Assembly (NCBI RefSeq): GCF_004216665.1
Contig: NZ_SGWY01000001.1
Location: 124,001 to 188,000, forward strand
DNA length: 64,000 bases
Direction: 5' to 3'
From: Agromyces ramosus
GTDB taxonomy: Bacteria > Actinomycetota > Actinomycetes > Actinomycetales > Microbacteriaceae
The notes beneath the pieces are model-generated. The model was not told where the DNA came from, did not search any database, and saw nothing but the letters and a program-made list of their open reading frames with translations. Below are positions 61,590-64,000 of this stretch, piece after piece. The position numbers and the translations under genes were made by a program. How positions within the stretch are numbered: position 1 is the stretch's first letter; each line of letters starts with the position of its first letter.

Positions 61590-62332
61590 CGTGCGCTCCA
61601 TCCGCCGTCCATCGTGTAGCTCGCGCCCGTGACCATGCCGGCGTCGGGGCCGGCGAGCCACAGCGCGAGGCTGGCGACCTCCTCGGGCTCGACGAGGCGC
61701 TTGATCGCGGACTCGGTGAGCATGATCCTCGGCACGACCTCGTCCTCGGGGATGCCGTGCACGCGCGCCTGGTCGGCGATCTGCTTCTCGACCAGCGGCG
61801 TGCGCACGTAGGCGGGGTCGATGCAGTTCGAGGTGACGCCGTGCGGGCCTCCCTCGAGCGCCGTCACCTTCGAGAGTCCCTCGAGCCCGTGCTTGGCGGC
61901 GACGTAGGCCGACTTGAACGGCGACGCCCGAAGGCCGTGCACGCTCGAGATGTTGATCACGCGCCCGAAGCCGCGCTCGTACATGCCGGGCAGGGCGGCG
62001 CGGATGAGGAGGAACGGCGACTCGAGCATGAGCCGCAGGATGAACGAGAACCGCTCGGGCTCGAACTCCTCGATCGGGCGCACGTGCTGGATCCCCGCGT
62101 TGTTCACGAGGACGTCGGCCTCGAGCGTCAGGTCCGCGAGCGCCGCCGTGTCGCCGAGGTCCACCTGCCATGCCTCGCCGCCGACCTCCTCCGCCACGCG
62201 TGCGGCGGCCTCGCCGTTGAGGTCGGCGATCACGACGTGCGCCCCGGCCGCGGCGAAGGCGCGCGCGCACGCCTCGCCGATGCCGCTCGCGCCCCCGGTC
62301 ACGACGGCCCGCCGCCCGGTGAGATCGGTCAC
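61586..62332 (-). CDS. bdhA: 3-hydroxybutyrate dehydrogenase
   Basis: A 248-residue SDR. Cofactor loop VVTGGASGIGEA (10-21), NNAGIQHVRPIEEF (substrate-side motif of 3-hydroxybutyrate dehydrogenases), catalytic S130 region NISSVHGLRASPFKSAYVAAKHG with Y143 and K147. It oxidises (R)-3-hydroxybutyrate to acetoacetate with NAD. The GTG at 62332 overlaps the tetR stop (GTGA) and GGAGG precedes it. Confidence 0.93.
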   Translation of the reverse strand: MTDLTGRRAVVTGGASGIGEACARAFAAAGAHVVIADLNGEAAARVAEEVGGEAWQVDLGDTAALADLTLEADVLVNNAGIQHVRPIEEFEPERFSFILRLMLESPFLLIRAALPGMYERGFGRVINISSVHGLRASPFKSAYVAAKHGLEGLSKVTALEGGPHGVTSNCIDPAYVRTPLVEKQIADQARVHGIPEDEVVPRIMLTESAIKRLVEPEEVASLALWLAGPDAGMVTGASYTMDGGWSAR

Positions 62333-63012
62333 GATTCCTCCTTCTCCGGCGCGCCGTCGCGCCGGTCTCCTGCGAGCTCGGGGCGGCCGAGGGCTCCCCC
62401 GATGAACCGCATCATCTCGTCCAGCACGTGCGGGGGGACCTCCCGGGTGCCGCTCGCCGTGGGGTCCGCGTCGTCGCCGGGCGCGGCGTCGGGGTCGCCC
62501 CAGAGCACCCAGCGCATGCCGATCATCTCGCCGATGCCCATCAGCGCCCATGCGGCGACCGTCGGGTCGATGTCGCCGATCTCGCCGTCCTCCGCGGCAT
62601 CGCGGAGGCCGTCGATGTAGCCCTCGACGATGCGGGTGTAGTGCAGTCGCAGCGCATCGGGTGAGACGAGCTCGGCCTCGCGCACGACCCGGTAGAGCGC
62701 GGGATGCTCGGCGGTGAACCGGAAGAACGCCGCGAAGCCCGCCCGCTCGGCCTCGAGCCGGCTCGTCGCCCCGCGTGCACCCTCGCTCATCGCCTGGCGG
62801 ACGCGGTGGTTGAGGTCCTCCACGAGCTCGTTGAAGATGTCGAGCTTCGTGTCGAAGTACAGGTAGAACGTGCCCTGGCCGACGCCCGCGCGGTCGGTGA
62901 TGCGCGACACGGATGCCTCGTGGTAGCCGTGGTCGGCGAACACCCGCTCGGCGGCCGCGAGCAGCTTTCGGCGGGTCTCGACGCCCCGGGCGGTGCGTGG
63001 GCTGGCGCTCAT
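62329..63012 (-). CDS. TetR-family regulator of the 3-hydroxybutyrate operon
   Basis: A 227-residue TetR protein. The N-terminal helix-turn-helix runs RRKLLAAAERVFADHGYHEASVSRITDRAGVGQGTFYLYFDTKLDIFNELV (about 15-65); the C-terminal ligand domain (AEHPALYRVVREAELV, ALMGIGEMIGMRWVLWG) resembles regulators of fatty-acid and CoA-ester pathways. It is embedded in the operon, overlapping the ligase stop (ATGA) and the bdhA start (GTGA), so it is likely autoregulatory. Confidence 0.9.
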   Translation of the reverse strand: MSASPRTARGVETRRKLLAAAERVFADHGYHEASVSRITDRAGVGQGTFYLYFDTKLDIFNELVEDLNHRVRQAMSEGARGATSRLEAERAGFAAFFRFTAEHPALYRVVREAELVSPDALRLHYTRIVEGYIDGLRDAAEDGEIGDIDPTVAAWALMGIGEMIGMRWVLWGDPDAAPGDDADPTASGTREVPPHVLDEMMRFIGGALGRPELAGDRRDGAPEKEES

Positions 63013-64000
63013 CGGGACTCCCCCGCCGACGCGTCGACGTGCGGGACGGCCCCCGAGGCGACCCGCTCCGCGAGTTCACGCCGCAGCACCTTGCCCGCGG
63101 TGGAGCGGGGCAGCTCGTCGACGAAGTGCACCTCGCGGGGCACCTTGAAGCGCGCGAGCGACTCCGCGACGAACTGCGCGAGCTCGGCGGCATCCGTCAC
63201 GCGGCCCCGCTGCACCACCACCCAGGCCGCTCCCGCCTCGCCCCAGCGCTCGTCGGGCACGCCGACGACCGCGACGTCGGCGACGGCGGGATGCCCCGTG
63301 AGCACGGCCTCGACCTCGGCGGGGGCGACGCCCTCGCCGCCCGAGATGTAGATGTCCGAGATCCGGTCGACGATCGTGAAGTAGCCGTCGACGTCGCGAC
63401 GCACGAGGTCGCCGGTTCGGAGCCACCCGTCGACGAGTGCGGCGGCGGTCGCGGCGGGGTCGCGGAAGTACCCGGCGAACACCGACGGCCCGCGCACGAG
63501 CAGTTCGCCCTCGGCCGCGCCGGGGAGGTGCTCGCCCGTGACGGGGTCGGCGACGGCCACGTCGACGTGCGGGTACGGCCGGCCGGCCGAGCCGGCGCGG
63601 GACCGCGCGTCCTCATCGGGCAGGCACAGCACGTTGGGCGACGCCTCGGTGAGCCCGTAGCCCTGCGTGAGCGCCACGTCGCGCGCGTGCCAGGCCCGCA
63701 GCAGCGCGGGCGGCATCGGCGCGCCGCCGACGATCGCGTGCGCGAGGCTCGACAGGTCGGTGCCCTCGAAGTCGGGATGCTGCGCGAGGAACAGGTAGTT
63801 CGCCGGAACCCCCATCATCGTGGTGATGCGCCGCTCCTGGAGGAGGTGCAGCACGCGCCCCGGATCGAACGTGCGCTCGAGCACCACGGTCGCGCCCGTC
63901 CACCAGGCCAGCAGCGGCTGGATGTTCCACCCGCCCACGTGGTACTGCGGCAGCACGGCGAGCACGGTGTCCGCCGCGCCGATCTCGGCGATGCGCGAGA
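63009..64000 (-). CDS. Acyl-CoA ligase (AMP-binding), 5' end outside window
   Basis: The visible 330 residues are the C-terminal two thirds of an ANL-superfamily enzyme; the frame stays open to base 64000, so the N-terminus lies beyond. Present: LPQYHVGGWN, GGAPMPPALLRAW, the ATP motif QGYGLTEASPN, GELLVRGPSVFAGYFRDP, WLRTGDLVRRDVDGYFTIVDR (Asp for the ribose), SGGEGVAPAEVEAVL and the catalytic lysine in PRSTAGKVLRREL. It activates a carboxylic acid to its CoA thioester; chain length is unknown. It overlaps tetR by four bases and leads the visible operon. Confidence 0.9.
   Translation of the reverse strand, partial: SRIAEIGAADTVLAVLPQYHVGGWNIQPLLAWWTGATVVLERTFDPGRVLHLLQERRITTMMGVPANYLFLAQHPDFEGTDLSSLAHAIVGGAPMPPALLRAWHARDVALTQGYGLTEASPNVLCLPDEDARSRAGSAGRPYPHVDVAVADPVTGEHLPGAAEGELLVRGPSVFAGYFRDPAATAAALVDGWLRTGDLVRRDVDGYFTIVDRISDIYISGGEGVAPAEVEAVLTGHPAVADVAVVGVPDERWGEAGAAWVVVQRGRVTDAAELAQFVAESLARFKVPREVHFVDELPRSTAGKVLRRELAERVASGAVPHVDASAGESR

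Noticed and set aside
1-64000. tRNA, rRNA, tmRNA, insertion sequences, integrase or attachment sites
   Set aside because: None was seen on either strand; the DUF222 remnant is the only trace of a repetitive gene family.

Overview
This window is chromosomal DNA from a very GC-rich actinobacterium, most likely a member of the Microbacteriaceae (Agromyces/Microbacterium-like). The evidence is the strong G/C bias at third codon positions, many GTG starts, leaderless promoters (a TAnnnT hexamer exactly six bases before the start codon), an actinobacterial type of IF-2, prolyl-tRNA synthetase and IspG, and a DUF222/HNH-type gene remnant of the kind scattered through Microbacteriaceae genomes. I see no rRNA, tRNA, CRISPR array, insertion sequence or prophage. 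Gene packing is tight: no gene-free stretch reaches 300 bases. The largest gaps are 22767-23058, 16687-16965, 6134-6374 and 48993-49189.

Layout. 1-5.8 kb holds a cut-off flavin monooxygenase, a DUF488 protein, a secreted CHRD protein, a broken DUF222/HNH remnant, a CPBP membrane protease, a protealysin-like M4 protease with its emfourin-type inhibitor, and a lysoplasmalogenase. 5.8-12.5 kb holds an FKBP isomerase, a DUF779-aldehyde dehydrogenase pair with a GAF-domain regulator (four helically phased GTTGC repeats lie between them), a PrsW protease and a GlcD-type FAD oxidase. 12.5-23 kb holds an Ada-AlkA repair fusion, an FAH-family enzyme, aspartate ammonia-lyase, a PiT phosphate transporter, a Nudix hydrolase, phosphofructokinase and an SNF2 helicase. 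23-31 kb holds a DUF2207 envelope protein, a CopA/CsoR copper module with a clear operator, a macro-domain protein, a glycerophosphodiesterase and an SDR-DUF2867 protein. 31-37 kb is a deoxyribose catabolic operon: SorC/DeoR regulator, DeoC, a full ALDH, a half-length ALDH and a small conserved protein.

37-58 kb is the conserved information-processing neighbourhood (RibF, TruB, RbfA, IF-2, YlxR, NusA, ProS, IspG). It is interrupted by accessory genes (PanE-like, kinase, MutY, LysR, PhoX, DUF1206, RNB nuclease) and has no rimP next to nusA. 58-64 kb is a tightly overlapping minus-strand operon: acyl-CoA ligase, TetR, 3-hydroxybutyrate dehydrogenase, alpha/beta hydrolase, CoA-transferase A and B, second alpha/beta hydrolase. 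Its gene content fits use of 3-hydroxybutyrate or its esters as a carbon source.

Cross-cutting signals: (1) a strongly repeated GGATGCC/GGCATCC word that goes against the genome's own codon preference; (2) at least thirteen genes with a -10 hexamer exactly 6-7 bases before the start codon; (3) 11-bp direct repeats resembling PhoP boxes at three phosphate genes (PiT, PhoX, GDPD); (4) RNA hairpins flanking infB.
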